Of a stretch of DNA of 64,000 bases, positions 21,521 through 30,396 are shown one piece after another. Every line of letters starts with the position of its first letter. Within the stretch, counting starts at the first letter, position 1. Source of the stretch: Halodesulfurarchaeum sp. HSR-GB (lineage in GTDB: Archaea; Halobacteriota; Halobacteria; Halobacteriales; Halobacteriaceae). Below the pieces are notes generated by a model, which did not search any database, was not told the origin of the DNA, and saw nothing but the letters and a program-made list of their open reading frames with translations. The translations under genes were made by a program, and so were the position numbers. The stretch spans positions 372,001 to 436,000 of the forward strand of contig NZ_JAVKGN010000001.1 in assembly GCF_031432215.1 (NCBI RefSeq). Reading direction: 5' to 3'.

Positions 21521-22276
21521 TCAATGCCGCGGCTCGGGCGGGGAGTCGGCGTCCAGATCAGCCGCGGTGCAGTCCGGATCGAGACAGCGGCGGCCGTGGT
21601 CGGTCTCGAAGACGGGGAGGCCACAGGCACAGGTCCCGTCGACGACACCGTCGGGGATGGGATAATGCACCTCACAGTTCGGGCAGCGAGCGCCGAGCGT
21701 TCGCTGGCGGTCGATCTCCAGGTCCGAGCCACAGGTCGGACAGATCCACTCGCCATCGAATCGGTCCCGAACGGCCTCGTCGATGGGGTCACAGCGACGG
21801 TCGAGACAGACCTCCAGGGCCGCCCCACGCGTCACCGAGATGGTCGGGAGCCCACAATCCGAGCAGGTCCGGTCGGTGACAGTGGCGTCCCGGGGGAGCG
21901 CGTAGGCGTCCCCACAGCCCAGACAGACGACCTCTCCACCGGCCCGGACCATTCGCTCCCCGCAAGTGGGACAGGTCCCGACTGCGGGGCCGGCGACCGT
22001 CGCCGGGAACTCGGTGACGGTCACGTCCTCGCCGGTGACCCGGAGTTCGGTCTCCTCGATCCGGGCCCGCAAGTCGATGGCCTGCTCGGAGAGGGAGAGC
22101 TGAACCGACTCGGCGCGGGTGAGCCACCCGGCCGGTCGGTAGCCCGTCGCGTCGTGGACGAGCACGGTGTTGTCGGGTTTCACCAGGACGACGACCTGCC
22201 CCTCGGATTCGCTGGTCGAGTCGCCTTCGTGAGTGACGGTACACTGGCCGGCGATCACGCGGATCGAGTCCTGCAT
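21521..22276 (-). CDS. NucS N-domain-like protein with zinc ribbons
   Basis: A protein of about 251 residues. Residues 1-90 (IRVIAGQCTVTHEG, VVVLVKPDNTVLVHDATGYRP) resemble the N-terminal DNA-binding and dimerisation domain of the mismatch endonuclease NucS. The PD-(D/E)XK nuclease domain that should follow is absent. In its place are four or five zinc-ribbon units: CPTCGERM...CLGC, CSDCG...CLDRRC, CPTCG...CPNC, and CAC...CLDPDC, similar to topoisomerase C-terminal ribbons. A single-strand or branched-DNA binding role is inference. It lies between the helicase and endA, all on the minus strand. Start could be ATG 22285 or 22276. Confidence 0.7.
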   Translation of the reverse strand: MQDSIRVIAGQCTVTHEGDSTSESEGQVVVLVKPDNTVLVHDATGYRPAGWLTRAESVQLSLSEQAIDLRARIEETELRVTGEDVTVTEFPATVAGPAVGTCPTCGERMVRAGGEVVCLGCGDAYALPRDATVTDRTCSDCGLPTISVTRGAALEVCLDRRCDPIDEAVRDRFDGEWICPTCGSDLEIDRQRTLGARCPNCEVHYPIPDGVVDGTCACGLPVFETDHGRRCLDPDCTAADLDADSPPEPRH

Positions 22277-22316
22277 GGGCCCCACTGCCCCGGTTTTGGG
22301 TTATAAAGGTGCGCCG

Positions 22317-24653
22317 CTACTCGACGGCGACCGTCCGGGTCTCGGTCAGCGGCTGGAGCGGGTGGTCGGGGAAGGTGATCGAAACGGCGTAGGTGAGTTC
22401 GTCGTTGTCCGAACCGAACACGCCCACCGGGACCTGCTCCGCGTCGGTCACGTAGTTGACCGATCGGGTCATCTCGACGCCGTTGACCGTCACCCGGATC
22501 CCCAGCCTCGCGCCGCCCCCGACGTTCCGAACCGTGACCTGCTGGAGGTCGTTCTCGCCGGCCGAAACCGTCTCGGGGAAGGCCCCCCAGTCGACCTCGA
22601 CCCGGGGGAGTCCGGCCGCGTGGTTCGCCACCGAGCGGGCGACTTCCTCACCCAGCCCGGCCTCGACGAGGCCAGCGACGCCCGCCTCGACGACTGCTCC
22701 AGGATCGGTGAGCCCCGCCTCGGCGAGGCGCTGTCCACGTCCGGCACCGATCCCGTCGATCGCAGTGAGCCCGACTGCCTCGGGCGGCACTCCCGTCTCG
22801 ATCCGGGCCTGGAGCCGTCGAGTGAGGTTCGCGCCGGCGGGACGGTCGAACCGGTCGAAGAAGGCCCGAACTGCAGCCAGCAGTCGGAGTGCGTTCTGAC
22901 GGATGACCCAGGCGTCCGAACGGAGTTCGGGCGGCAGGTCCCCGTCCATGCTCGCCTGCAGGATCGCCAGCACCTTTCGAGCGCCCGGATCGAGCGAGCC
23001 ACCGGTCGAGCCCAGCACGCCGTCGATCGCTTCGCGTTCGGCCTCCCGGGCGCTCACGCTGTCGAACTCCTCGGCTCGCGCCACGGCGGCGAGCACCGGC
23101 TCCGTTGCCGGTTCACTGTCCACGAGGCCACGGAATCGCTTCGCGGTGGGAAGCCGGAGGTAGTAGCCCGAGGCGAGTTGGCCCAGCGGGGTCGAGGACA
23201 GCCCCAGGGAGGGGTCGGTCTCGACGAACCCGCGATCGAGCAGGTCATCGAGGACCGCACGCACCCGCTCGCGCACGTCCTCGTAGGCCTGTTCGCCCGG
23301 GGCATACCCCGCTCGCTGGAAGTAGAAAGTCGTCTCCAGCCAGTCCATCACGTCCCCCAGCCCCTCGATCGTCCCCAGCGCGATCTCGGCGTTGACGTGT
23401 TCCGGAAGGCTCTCGGCCAGGCGGGACTCGATCTCCTTGCCGTCCCGCAGGAGCCGCCGGTACTTATCCGCCTCCGCCCGGTCCGCGACGACCCAGCCAT
23501 AGCCCACGTCGTCGTAGCCGGGCCGACCCGCCCGTCCGAGCATCTGGAGGATGTCCAGGGGACTCATGTCCACCTCGCCCTCCAGCGGATCGTGCAGTTT
23601 GGTATCACGGATCACGACACAGCGGGCGGGCAGGTTCACGCCCCAGGCGAGCGTGGAGGTCGAGAACAAAAGATCGATCTTGCCCGCCCGGAACCAGGCC
23701 TCGACGTGGTCCTTGTCCGACTTCGAGAGCCCCGCGTGGTGGAAGGCCACCCCGTCGAGCACCGACTGGCGGAGCGTGTCGTTGTCAAGAACCTGGGTCT
23801 CGGAGTGAAAATCATAATCCCCGCGAGCCCCGACCGGGATGTCACGCTCGGCGATCTCGTCGCGGGCGGTCTCCGCGGCTTTGACGGTGTCCTGTCGCGA
23901 GGAGACAAAGACCAGTGCCTGGCCGTCCTCGGTGAGATGGGGTTCGGCCAGGTCCAGGGCGGTGTACAACCGCCGATACTTGTCCGCGAAGGCGTTCTCG
24001 CCGTGCGTGTAGGTTTCGACCCCGGCGTGGAGGTCGACCGGCCGATAGCTGGGCCCGAAGTCGAAGGTCGCGGCTTCGGGGGCCTCCAGCCAGGCGGCGA
24101 CCTCCTCGATGTTCTCCATCGTGGCCGAGAGCGCGACGATCCGGGGGTCGACGAGTCGACGCAACCGCGAGACGACGACCTCCAGAACGCTGCCCCGCGA
24201 GCGGGAGTCAAGCAGGTGCACCTCGTCGATGACCACCACGTCCACGTCGGTCACGAAAGAGTATCGTGGTGTGTCGTGCTTGCGGGTGGCCGAGTCGACC
24301 TTCTCCGGGGTCATCACCAGCACGTCCGCGCGCTCGGCCCGACGGGGGTTGAGATCGCGCTCGCCGGTGACGACATACACTGAGTGCCCGAGCTGTTCGA
24401 TGCGTTCCCACTCGCTTTCCTTCTCGTTGGTGAGCGCCCGCATCGGGGCGATGAAGAGCGCGGTCCCGCCCGCAGCCAGCGCCTTGATGATCGCGAGTTC
24501 CGCAAGCGCCGTCTTCCCGCTGCCGGTCGGCGCGCTGATCACGACGTTGTCCTCGCGTTCGAGGACCGCCGGCAGGGCCGTCCGCTGCATCTCGTTGAAG
24601 GAATCGAAGGGGAATACGTCGGCGAATTCGGGCACGACCTCGGCGACGTCCAT
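22317..24653 (-). CDS. Ski2/Brr2-like superfamily 2 helicase
   Basis: A 778-residue helicase. Walker A APTGSGKT lies at residues 41-48, the DEVH box at 143-146, SAT at 176-178, and motif VI MLGRAGRPGYD near residue 355. Downstream are a winged-helix and ratchet region, helix-hairpin-helix (TAIDGIGAGRGQRLAEAGL), and a C-terminal beta-sandwich of about 100 residues (VEVDWGAFPETVSAGEN to the end). This order matches one Brr2/ASCC3 cassette with a Sec63-type module; Hel308 lacks the last domain. I chose the ATG at 24653 because earlier frame overlaps lpdA. DNA or RNA remodelling is inferred. Confidence 0.88.
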   Translation of the reverse strand: MDVAEVVPEFADVFPFDSFNEMQRTALPAVLEREDNVVISAPTGSGKTALAELAIIKALAAGGTALFIAPMRALTNEKESEWERIEQLGHSVYVVTGERDLNPRRAERADVLVMTPEKVDSATRKHDTPRYSFVTDVDVVVIDEVHLLDSRSRGSVLEVVVSRLRRLVDPRIVALSATMENIEEVAAWLEAPEAATFDFGPSYRPVDLHAGVETYTHGENAFADKYRRLYTALDLAEPHLTEDGQALVFVSSRQDTVKAAETARDEIAERDIPVGARGDYDFHSETQVLDNDTLRQSVLDGVAFHHAGLSKSDKDHVEAWFRAGKIDLLFSTSTLAWGVNLPARCVVIRDTKLHDPLEGEVDMSPLDILQMLGRAGRPGYDDVGYGWVVADRAEADKYRRLLRDGKEIESRLAESLPEHVNAEIALGTIEGLGDVMDWLETTFYFQRAGYAPGEQAYEDVRERVRAVLDDLLDRGFVETDPSLGLSSTPLGQLASGYYLRLPTAKRFRGLVDSEPATEPVLAAVARAEEFDSVSAREAEREAIDGVLGSTGGSLDPGARKVLAILQASMDGDLPPELRSDAWVIRQNALRLLAAVRAFFDRFDRPAGANLTRRLQARIETGVPPEAVGLTAIDGIGAGRGQRLAEAGLTDPGAVVEAGVAGLVEAGLGEEVARSVANHAAGLPRVEVDWGAFPETVSAGENDLQQVTVRNVGGGARLGIRVTVNGVEMTRSVNYVTDAEQVPVGVFGSDNDELTYAVSITFPDHPLQPLTETRTVAVE

Positions 24654-24743
24654 CTGCTCTGTGGGAGGGGCGGTCCGCGCAAAGGCGTTTCGTCCCGTCG
24701 GGGAAGGGAATGGCTCAATACCCCTCCGCCGGAAGGGGCCCTC

Positions 24744-26159
24744 ATGACACGTGAGAATGCCACGCACACGGAACTCGCGATCGTCGGGGCGGGGACGGCG
24801 GGCTACGCGGCGGGAATCAGGGCGGGTCAGCTCGGGCTCGACGTCACGCTCATCGAGGCCGGGGCGTTCGGCGGCACCTGCCTGAACTTCGGGTGTATCC
24901 CATCCAAGGCGCTGATCCACGCCACCGACGTGGCCCACGAAGCCAGCCACGCCGAGGAGATGGGTGTCTACGCCGACCCCGAGGTCAACTTCGCCGAGAT
25001 GATCGAGTGGAAGGACGGGATCGTCGACACCCTCACGGGTGCCGTCGAGAAGCTCAACAAGGCAAACGGCGTGAGCGTAATCGAAGGGACGGCCACCTTC
25101 GAGGACGAGCACAGTCTCGCTGTGGACCTGGCCGATGGCGAAACCGAGTACTACGAGTTCGACAACGCACTGGTGGCCACCGGCTCGCGACCCATCGAGG
25201 TGCCCGGCTTCGAGTTCGACGGCGAGTACATCCTCTCCTCGAAGCACGCACTCGCCCTCGAGGAACTGCCAGAAGAACTGATCGTCGTCGGCGCGGGCTA
25301 CATCGGGATGGAACTCTCGATGGTCTTTGCCAAACTCGGCGTGGATGTCACCGTCATCGAGATGCTCGACGAGATGCTCCCGGGCTACGACCGCGATCTG
25401 ATCTCGCCGGTCGAGGACCAGGCCGAGGCCCTGGGCATCGAGTTTGCGTTCGGCGAGGCCGCAAGCGACTGGTCGGAAGACGGCGACGGCCTGGTTCTCG
25501 AAACCGAGACCGGGGACGGCGAAATCACCGCTTACGAAGCGGACAAAGCCATCGTGGCGGTCGGTCGCGAACCGGTCACCGATTCGGCGAACCTCGAAGC
25601 CCTCGGAATCGACTTCGACGACCACGGCTTCGTCGAGACCGACGATCAGGGCCGAACGACCACCGACCACGTCTTCGCCGGGGGCGACGTGATCGGCGAG
25701 CCACTCCTGGCGCACGCCGGAACCGCCGAGGGCCTGGTCGCCGCCGAGACCATCGCCGGGAAGGACGCCTCGATGGCCGACCGGGCCATCCCGGCCGCCG
25801 TGTTCACCGACCCGGAGATCGCCATGGTCGGGCACTCCGCCGCCGAGGCCGAAGACGCGGGCTATGACACCCAGATCGGCGAGTTCCCCTTCCGGTCGAG
25901 TGGCCGAGCGCTCACCACCGGCCATCAGGACGGCTTCGTCCGGATCGTCGCCGACGCGACGAACGGCCGGGTTCTCGGGGCTCGAATCGTGGGCCCGGAG
26001 GCCTCGGAGTTGATCGCCGAACTCGGGCTCGCGGTCGAGACGGGCGCAACGATCGAGGAGGTCGCCGAGACGGTTCACACCCACCCGACCCTCGCGGAGT
26101 CCACGATGGAGGCCGCGGAGAACGCCCTCGGCCAGGCGATCCACACGCTGAACCGGTAG
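24744..26159 (+). CDS. lpdA: Dihydrolipoyl dehydrogenase family flavoprotein
   Basis: A 471-residue FAD/NAD disulfide oxidoreductase. FAD site VGAGTAGYAAG at residues 14-24, redox-active cysteines Cys46 and Cys51 in GGTCLNFGCIPSK, second nucleotide-binding motif VVGAGYIGMELS, and C-terminal HPTLAE with the active-site His and Glu. It normally reoxidises dihydrolipoyl groups in 2-oxoacid dehydrogenase or glycine-cleavage complexes. No E1, E2 or lipoate genes are adjacent. It is divergent from the helicase with about 90 bases between starts. Confidence 0.9.
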   Translation: MTRENATHTELAIVGAGTAGYAAGIRAGQLGLDVTLIEAGAFGGTCLNFGCIPSKALIHATDVAHEASHAEEMGVYADPEVNFAEMIEWKDGIVDTLTGAVEKLNKANGVSVIEGTATFEDEHSLAVDLADGETEYYEFDNALVATGSRPIEVPGFEFDGEYILSSKHALALEELPEELIVVGAGYIGMELSMVFAKLGVDVTVIEMLDEMLPGYDRDLISPVEDQAEALGIEFAFGEAASDWSEDGDGLVLETETGDGEITAYEADKAIVAVGREPVTDSANLEALGIDFDDHGFVETDDQGRTTTDHVFAGGDVIGEPLLAHAGTAEGLVAAETIAGKDASMADRAIPAAVFTDPEIAMVGHSAAEAEDAGYDTQIGEFPFRSSGRALTTGHQDGFVRIVADATNGRVLGARIVGPEASELIAELGLAVETGATIEEVAETVHTHPTLAESTMEAAENALGQAIHTLNR

Positions 26160-26199
26160 GCCCGACGGTCTTTTCCCCCACGGTGCTGTATCGAGGGAC

Positions 26200-27006
26200 A
26201 TGACCACGGTGACACTGGGCCCCGAAGGGACCTACTCACATCGCGCCGCGACTGCGGTTGCGGAGGGCGAAATCGCCTTCAGCGAGTCCGTTCACGGCAT
26301 CGTGAGCGGCGTCGCCGGCGGGAAATTCGAGCAGGGAGTGGTGCCAATCGAGAACAGCATCGAGGGATCGGTGACGGAGAGTCTGGATGCACTCGCGGAC
26401 GCCGACGTGGCGGTGACCCGCGAGATCGTCACGCCGATCCGTCACGCGTTGCTCGCCCAGGGCGAGGACTTCGATACCGTCGCCAGTCACTCCCAGGCAC
26501 TGGCCCAGTGCCGGGATTACCTCCTTGCGACCTATCCGGAGGCCGACCTGGAGGCAGTCGCCTCGACGGCCAGAGGGGTCGAACGCGCCCGCGAGGACCC
26601 CGCCATCGCGGGCATCGGCCACCCCGACAACGCCGGGGACGACCTGCAGGTCCTCGCCGAGGACATCCAGGACCAGACCTCGAATGCCACCCGCTTTTTC
26701 GCCATCGCCGGCCCCGAGGCGCGCTCCGTCTCAGGGGGCAAGAGTTCGCTCATCGTCTACCCGAACACCAACTATCCCGGCCTGCTCCTGGAACTGCTGG
26801 AGCCCTTTGCCGACCGGGACATCAACCTCTCGCGACTCGAATCCCGGCCCAGCGGCGAGCGACTCGGCGATTATGTCTTCCACATCGACCTGGAAGCGGG
26901 ACTCTACGAGGAACGGACCCAGGCGGCGATCGCGGAGATCGAAGAGTTCGCCTCGGAGGGCTGGGTCAAGCGAATGGGCTCCTATGACGTCGAGCACGTC
27001 GTCTGA
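26200..27006 (+). CDS. pheA: Prephenate dehydratase
   Basis: A 268-residue monofunctional enzyme that converts prephenate to phenylpyruvate. Features are LGPEGTYSH at the N terminus, PIENSIEGSV, SNATRFFAIAG with the catalytic Thr, then an ACT domain (NYPGLLLELLEPFADRDINLSRLESRPS) for phenylalanine feedback. No chorismate mutase domain is attached. The gene stands alone, 40 bases after lpdA. Confidence 0.95.
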   Translation: MTTVTLGPEGTYSHRAATAVAEGEIAFSESVHGIVSGVAGGKFEQGVVPIENSIEGSVTESLDALADADVAVTREIVTPIRHALLAQGEDFDTVASHSQALAQCRDYLLATYPEADLEAVASTARGVERAREDPAIAGIGHPDNAGDDLQVLAEDIQDQTSNATRFFAIAGPEARSVSGGKSSLIVYPNTNYPGLLLELLEPFADRDINLSRLESRPSGERLGDYVFHIDLEAGLYEERTQAAIAEIEEFASEGWVKRMGSYDVEHVV

Positions 27007-27059
27007 AGATGTGATTTGGGGAACATCTTTTTGCCGACTCGACACGTAGTTTCGGGTGC

Positions 27060-27494
27060 ATGACCCGACGATCCAACCCCTTCGAGGAGATCGAGCGACT
27101 GCTCGAGCGCATGAGCAACCAGTTCGAGGACGTCGACCAGATACAGTCCCTGGAATCGGCCTGGCCAGGCCGGCTCAAGGTCGACCTGGCGGAGTTCGAG
27201 GACGCCTACGAGGTAACGGCGGACCTGCCCGGATTCGAGAGCGAGGACATCGACGTGGAGTTGCTGGACGATCAACTGCACATCTGTGCCGAGCGGAAAA
27301 CGGAAACCGAGGAAGCCGACGAGGGACGCTACATTCGCCAGGAGCGCAGCGAGCGCTCCATCGATCGGCGGGTGAGCCTCCCCGAGCCGGTCGAGGCCGA
27401 GGCCGTCGAGGCGTCGTTCAAGAACGGCGTTCTCACCGTCTGTCTCCCCAAGGCCGAGGGAAGCGAGGAATCACACACCATCGAGATCGAGTAA
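27060..27494 (+). CDS. hsp20: Hsp20/alpha-crystallin small heat-shock protein
   Basis: A 144-residue small chaperone. Residues 1-40 form the variable N-terminal region and 45-135 the alpha-crystallin domain, with DLAEFEDAYEVTADLPGFESEDIDV and the signature FKNGVLTVCLPKAE. It lacks a clear terminal I-x-I tail. It holds unfolding proteins as an ATP-independent oligomer. The start follows the pheA stop by 53 bases. A GGGGAACATCTTTTTG stretch could carry its promoter, but I see no strong box. Confidence 0.9.
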   Translation: MTRRSNPFEEIERLLERMSNQFEDVDQIQSLESAWPGRLKVDLAEFEDAYEVTADLPGFESEDIDVELLDDQLHICAERKTETEEADEGRYIRQERSERSIDRRVSLPEPVEAEAVEASFKNGVLTVCLPKAEGSEESHTIEIE

Positions 27495-27561
27495 CGACCG
27501 GGCGCTGGTTTTGGCCGGCCGTGTCACAAGCCATTTTAGAGCGGCCGCGAGACCCATTGGT

Positions 27562-30396
27562 ATGGACTACACCCCCCGGGACATCGAGCGGAAGTGGCAG
27601 GAGCGCTGGGCGGAACGCGGCCGGTACGAGGCCGATCCGGACGACGAGGAGGCGACCTTCGTCACCGTGCCCTACCCCTACCCGAGCGGGGGGATGCACA
27701 TCGGACACGCCCGCACGTACACGGTCCCGGACGTGTACGCCCGCTATCGCCGCCTGCAGGGGGACAACGTCCTCTTCCCAATCGGGTGGCACGTCACCGG
27801 CACGCCCATCGTCGGCGCGGTGAACCGCCTGCAGAAGGGCGAGGAGGAGCAACTCTCGGTCCTGCGGGACACCTACAACGTTCCCGAGGAGGAACTCGAA
27901 TCCCTGGAGACGCCGATGGGCTTTGCCCGGTATTTCATCGAGAACCACTACAAGACGAACATGCGGTCCCTGGGACTCTCGATCGACTGGCGGCGGGAGT
28001 TCACCACCAACGACGAGCGCTACTCGAAGTTCATCACCTGGCAGTACGAGACCCTGCGGGACCGGGGTCGCCTGGAGAAGGGCCTGCACCCGGTCAAGTA
28101 CTGCACCGAGGAGGAAAACCCGGTCACGACCCACGACATCCTGGAGGGCGAGGAGGCCGAGTTCCAAGAGTACACGCTCATCAAGTTCGGTCACGACGGG
28201 GCGACCATCCCCATGGCCACCCTGCGACCCGAGACGGTCAGGGGAGTCACCAACGCCTACATCCTCCCGGAGGGCCAGTACGTCGAGGCGACGGTCGACG
28301 GCGAGGACTGGATCGTCTCGACGGCCGCCGTGGAGAAACTCGAACTCCAGCAACGGGAGGTCATCGTCAACCGCGAGTTCGCCGGCGAGGAGCTAGTCGG
28401 CGAGACCGTCACCAACCCGGTCACCGAGGAGGAAGTCTTGATCCTCCCGGCCGCGTTCGTCGATCCGGACAACGCCACGGGGATCGTGATGTCCGTCCCG
28501 GCCCACAGTCCGGACGACTGGGTGGCCCTCCAGGCGGCCAAGGCTGACACGGAGCGAATGGCCGAGTACGGTATCGACCCCGCAGCAGTCCAAGCCATCG
28601 AGCCCCGGTCGATCATCGACGTGGAGGGCTACGGCGAGTTCCCGGCCAAAGACGCCGTCGAGGAGTTCGGCATCGAAAGCCAGGACGACCCGGCCCTGGA
28701 GGAGGCGACCCAGCAGGTGTACAACCGGGAGTTCCACGCCGGCCAGCTCAAGGCGATGTACGACGAGTACGCCGGCGAAGTAATCGAGGACGTCCGGGAC
28801 GAACTCGCCGCGCACTTCCAGTCCCAGGGGGCCTTCGATACGATGCACGAGTTCTCCGAGGACGTGGTCTGTCGGTGTGGCGGGACAGTCGAGGTCGCCA
28901 AACAGGAGACCTGGTTCCTGCGCTACAGCGACGAGGACTGGAAGGAAGAGACTCGCAAGATCGTCCGGAACATGGACGCGATCCCGGAGAACACCCGGGA
29001 GCAGTACTACCACACGATCGACTGGCTCAACGAGTGGCCCTGCATCCGCAACTACGGGCTGGGCACCAAACTCCCGTGGGACGAGGACTTCGTGATCGAG
29101 CCCCTCTCGGACTCGACGATCTACATGGCCTACTACACCATCGCCCACCGGATCGAAGACGTGCCCACCGAGGATCTCACCCGGGACTTTTTCGACACGC
29201 TGTTCTACGGGCCGGACGCGGTCGAAACCCCCGACGAACGGGCCCTCGAACTGCGCGAGGAGTGGGACTACTGGTATCCCGTGGACTACCGCTGCTCCGC
29301 GAACGACCTCATCTCGAATCACCTCTCCTTCTATCTCTTCCATCACGCCGAACTCTTCGAGGAGCCCCAGTGGCCCCAGGGCATCACCATCATGGGGATG
29401 GGCCTGCTCGAAGGGACGAAGATGTCCTCCTCGAAGGGCCACGTCGTCCTCCCGACCGACGCCATCGAGGAGTACGGCGCGGACACGGTCCGCTTTTTCC
29501 TGCTGAACTCCGCGGAGCCCTGGCAGGACTACGACTGGCGGGCCGAGGACGTGCAGGGGACCCGCGACCAGCTCGCCGGGTTCTGGCGACGCGCCCAGGA
29601 GATCATCCAGAGCGAGGTGCCCGAGACCCAGCCGGAACTGGAGCGCATCGACCGCTGGCTGCTCTCCGAGCTACAGGGCGTGATCCGCAAGGTGACCGAC
29701 GCGATGGAGGGATTCAGTACGCGGCACGCGAGCCAGGACGCCTTCTACCAGCTCGAGGAGGTGCTGCGCTGGTACCGCAAGCGCACCGACCTCGACCGTC
29801 CCGGCGCACGCTGGACCCGCGCGGAGGTCCTCCGGACCCGGCTGCGGCTGCTCGCACCCATCATCCCGTTCATGACGAACGAACTCCACGAGCAGCTTGT
29901 CGGCGAGCCCGTCGAGGACGCCGCCTGGCCGGAGCCGGACCCCAGCCTGGAGAGCGAGGTCGTCGAGACCGAAGAGCGACTGATCGAGGCCGTCACCGAG
30001 GACGTGCGTGACATCGTGGACGTCACCGGCACCGACCCCACGGAGATCCGACTCTTCCTGGCCGCGGACTGGAAACACCGGGTCTTCGAGACCGTGCTCG
30101 AAACCGGCCCCGATCAGGGCGCCGCGATGAGCGAGGTCATGTCCGATCCCGAGCTCCGAGAAAAAGGCGAGGCCGTCAACGACCTCGTGGGAAGTCTGAT
30201 CGAGGTGGTGCGAGAACGCAGCGACGAGGAGATCGAGGCGCTCTCGGCGATCGACGAGACTGACCTGTACGAAGAAGCGGCCCGATTCCTCGCCCGGACC
30301 TACGACGCGACAGTCGCGGTCGTCCCCGAGTCAGAAACCGAGGCGTCGAAAGCCGAACAGGCAGAACCGTTCCGTCCGGCAATTCTCCTGGAGTAG
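27562..30396 (+). CDS. leuS: Leucyl-tRNA synthetase
   Basis: A 944-residue archaeal-type class I synthetase. HIGH motif in YPSGGMHIGHARTY near residue 48, connective-peptide editing domain with TLRPETVRGVTNAY, and KMSKS motif TKMSSSKGHVV near residue 621. A Cys pair (CRCGGTVEVAKQETWFLRY) lies before the catalytic restart. The start is an ATG at 27562 (MDYTPRDIERKWQERW). Its stop TAG touches the stop of convergent ala with no gap. Confidence 0.97.
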   Translation: MDYTPRDIERKWQERWAERGRYEADPDDEEATFVTVPYPYPSGGMHIGHARTYTVPDVYARYRRLQGDNVLFPIGWHVTGTPIVGAVNRLQKGEEEQLSVLRDTYNVPEEELESLETPMGFARYFIENHYKTNMRSLGLSIDWRREFTTNDERYSKFITWQYETLRDRGRLEKGLHPVKYCTEEENPVTTHDILEGEEAEFQEYTLIKFGHDGATIPMATLRPETVRGVTNAYILPEGQYVEATVDGEDWIVSTAAVEKLELQQREVIVNREFAGEELVGETVTNPVTEEEVLILPAAFVDPDNATGIVMSVPAHSPDDWVALQAAKADTERMAEYGIDPAAVQAIEPRSIIDVEGYGEFPAKDAVEEFGIESQDDPALEEATQQVYNREFHAGQLKAMYDEYAGEVIEDVRDELAAHFQSQGAFDTMHEFSEDVVCRCGGTVEVAKQETWFLRYSDEDWKEETRKIVRNMDAIPENTREQYYHTIDWLNEWPCIRNYGLGTKLPWDEDFVIEPLSDSTIYMAYYTIAHRIEDVPTEDLTRDFFDTLFYGPDAVETPDERALELREEWDYWYPVDYRCSANDLISNHLSFYLFHHAELFEEPQWPQGITIMGMGLLEGTKMSSSKGHVVLPTDAIEEYGADTVRFFLLNSAEPWQDYDWRAEDVQGTRDQLAGFWRRAQEIIQSEVPETQPELERIDRWLLSELQGVIRKVTDAMEGFSTRHASQDAFYQLEEVLRWYRKRTDLDRPGARWTRAEVLRTRLRLLAPIIPFMTNELHEQLVGEPVEDAAWPEPDPSLESEVVETEERLIEAVTEDVRDIVDVTGTDPTEIRLFLAADWKHRVFETVLETGPDQGAAMSEVMSDPELREKGEAVNDLVGSLIEVVRERSDEEIEALSAIDETDLYEEAARFLARTYDATVAVVPESETEASKAEQAEPFRPAILLE

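Noticed and set aside
19951-21879. A 642-codon plus-strand frame opposite trpS and endA
   Set aside because: Antisense shadow of recognised genes; Arg/Pro/Gly-rich composition typical of such frames. The same reasoning removed the long frames at 22233-24383, 36823-38910 and 30445-33468.
24654-26207. N-terminal extension of the helicase frame to 1,296 codons
   Set aside because: It runs antisense through the whole of lpdA; helicase homology begins at the ATG at 24653.
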